Positions 5,888 to 6,707 of a stretch of 6,707 bases of DNA are shown one piece after another. The stretch comes from Bacteroidota bacterium. GTDB taxonomy: Bacteria > Bacteroidota > Bacteroidia > Bacteroidales > VadinHA17. Position numbers and translations under genes: made by a program. Numbering within the stretch: position 1 is the stretch's first letter; each line of letters starts with the position of its first letter. The stretch covers positions 1 through 6,707 of the forward strand of contig JAUWMO010000191.1 of the NCBI GenBank assembly GCA_030613125.1, written 5' to 3'. The notes under the pieces are model-generated. The model had not been told where the DNA came from and did not search any database. It worked only from the letters and a program-made list of their open reading frames with translations.

Positions 5888-6707
5888 CTATTTCTTCAAA
5901 AGACCAATTTCAATGAATCTCTTTTTCAGATTATTTTCTTGTTCCTGTGGGAGTTCCACCAGGGGAAGAGGGAGTTTCCCGGCAGGTAAGCCAAAGATCT
6001 TCATAGCGGTATGCAGGGATTGATGCCAGCCATATTCCGACATAACTTCAAGAAAGGGTTGTTCTTTTTGGATCACGATAGTTCGTGCCTTTTCCAATTC
6101 TCCATTGAGCATATACTCATAAAATTTGTTTTCGATTTCCGGAACTAAATTGCCCAGACTTGTAACGCCTGCTCGTGCGCCCCACATCCAGTGCCACATG
6201 AAATACCTCATGGCTCCTCCGGCTATCACGGTAAACCGGTCACCCATTTCTATCAAGAGTTCTCTGGCAAATTCGTAATCAACACCGGCTTCTTTTACAC
6301 CGGCGATATTTTCTACTTCAGCACACTTCCGAAAAAGGTCCATTTTATATTCACTATACCACGTATGGTATATGATCAGTGGCAGTGAATGATTTTGCGC
6401 AACTTCCCTATAGTGTTGAAATAATCCTTCAAATGATCGTGTCTGATGATAATAGGGAGGAGTCATAAGCAAAGCATGGGCACCGGCATTTTCACAGATA
6501 TCGGCCAGCCTGTTTGATATATTAGTTCCTGAATGAGAAACACCGGCAATAATAAAAGCTTTTTCATCAGCTATATTTATAACCGTTTCAATAACCTGTT
6601 TATGTTCTTCAGGTGTAAGCGTATAACAATAACCTGTGGTTCCAGCCACAATCAGGTTTTTTACTTCATGATCCAGATAAAACTGTGTTAATTTTTCTAA
6701 TCCTTCA
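5888..6707 (-). CDS. Divergent DapA/NAL-family aldolase (partial, 5' end outside window)
   Basis: About 272 residues are visible. The frame stays open to the right edge and carries family sequence (FYLDHEVKNLIVAGTTG) upstream of the GTG at 6649, so that GTG is internal and roughly 20-30 N-terminal residues are missing. Superfamily landmarks are GTTG with TLTPEEH after it, PPYYHQTRSFEGLFQHY, the catalytic tyrosine in PLIIYH (codon 6368-6370), and the Schiff-base lysine in AGVKEAG (codon 6293-6295). It should therefore be a class I pyruvate-dependent aldolase or dehydratase. It differs from true dihydrodipicolinate synthase: the loop is GTTGY rather than GTTGE, and the P-S-R-T-G stretch after the tyrosine, including the substrate-binding Arg138 of E. 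coli DapA, is replaced by TWYSEYKMD. It also lacks the GSTYN and G-DE signatures of sialate lyase. Its substrate is unknown. It ends 47 bp before the sialidase-like gene and is probably in the same operon. Confidence 0.87.
   Translation of the reverse strand, partial: EGLEKLTQFYLDHEVKNLIVAGTTGYCYTLTPEEHKQVIETVINIADEKAFIIAGVSHSGTNISNRLADICENAGAHALLMTPPYYHQTRSFEGLFQHYREVAQNHSLPLIIYHTWYSEYKMDLFRKCAEVENIAGVKEAGVDYEFARELLIEMGDRFTVIAGGAMRYFMWHWMWGARAGVTSLGNLVPEIENKFYEYMLNGELEKARTIVIQKEQPFLEVMSEYGWHQSLHTAMKIFGLPAGKLPLPLVELPQEQENNLKKRFIEIGLLKK

Noticed and set aside
6355..6372. Inverted repeat TATACCA-CGTA-TGGTATA
   Set aside because: It falls in the coding sequence for the catalytic tyrosine region of the aldolase and is best explained by codon choice.
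5888..6649. Aldolase starting at GTG 6649
   Set aside because: In-frame sequence upstream continues the conserved helix and strand before the GTTG loop up to the window edge, so the GTG is an internal valine.

Overview
All well-supported genes in this window lie on the minus strand, so the locus reads right to left. In reading order they are: a DapA/N-acetylneuraminate-lyase superfamily aldolase cut by the right edge (5888-6707); a lipoprotein with four Asp-box (BNR) repeats of sialidase type (4059-5840); a relic of one URO-D-family gene (about 3863-4058); an intact URO-D-family gene (2828-3862); a 200-bp AT-rich spacer with three evenly spaced TACGTA palindromes; an N-acetylneuraminate lyase of the eukaryotic NPL-like type (1716-2627); and a fusion of a circularly permuted NanM-type kelch mutarotase with a sodium:solute symporter, cut by the left edge (1-1669).

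The content points to a sialic-acid (or related nonulosonate) scavenging locus. The expected flow is release of terminal sugars by the sialidase-like lipoprotein, anomer interconversion in the periplasm by the kelch domain, sodium-driven uptake by the symporter fused to it, and cleavage by the lyase. The URO-D-family gene and the divergent second aldolase are not part of the textbook Nan pathway and are the least explained members. No NanE, NanK/RokA, TonB-dependent transporter or regulator is visible; they could lie outside the window.

The likely host is a member of Bacteroidota. This is an inference from AT-rich spacers, weak or absent Shine-Dalgarno sequences, a lipoprotein sialidase, and the mutarotase-symporter architecture. 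No marker gene is present to prove it.

Three points deserve most attention: the NanM-type domain is circularly permuted and joined to the transporter; a central piece of a second URO-D-family gene, with a one-base frameshift, survives just upstream of the intact copy and makes a false N-terminal extension possible; and a 24-bp-period palindrome array sits upstream of the lyase gene.
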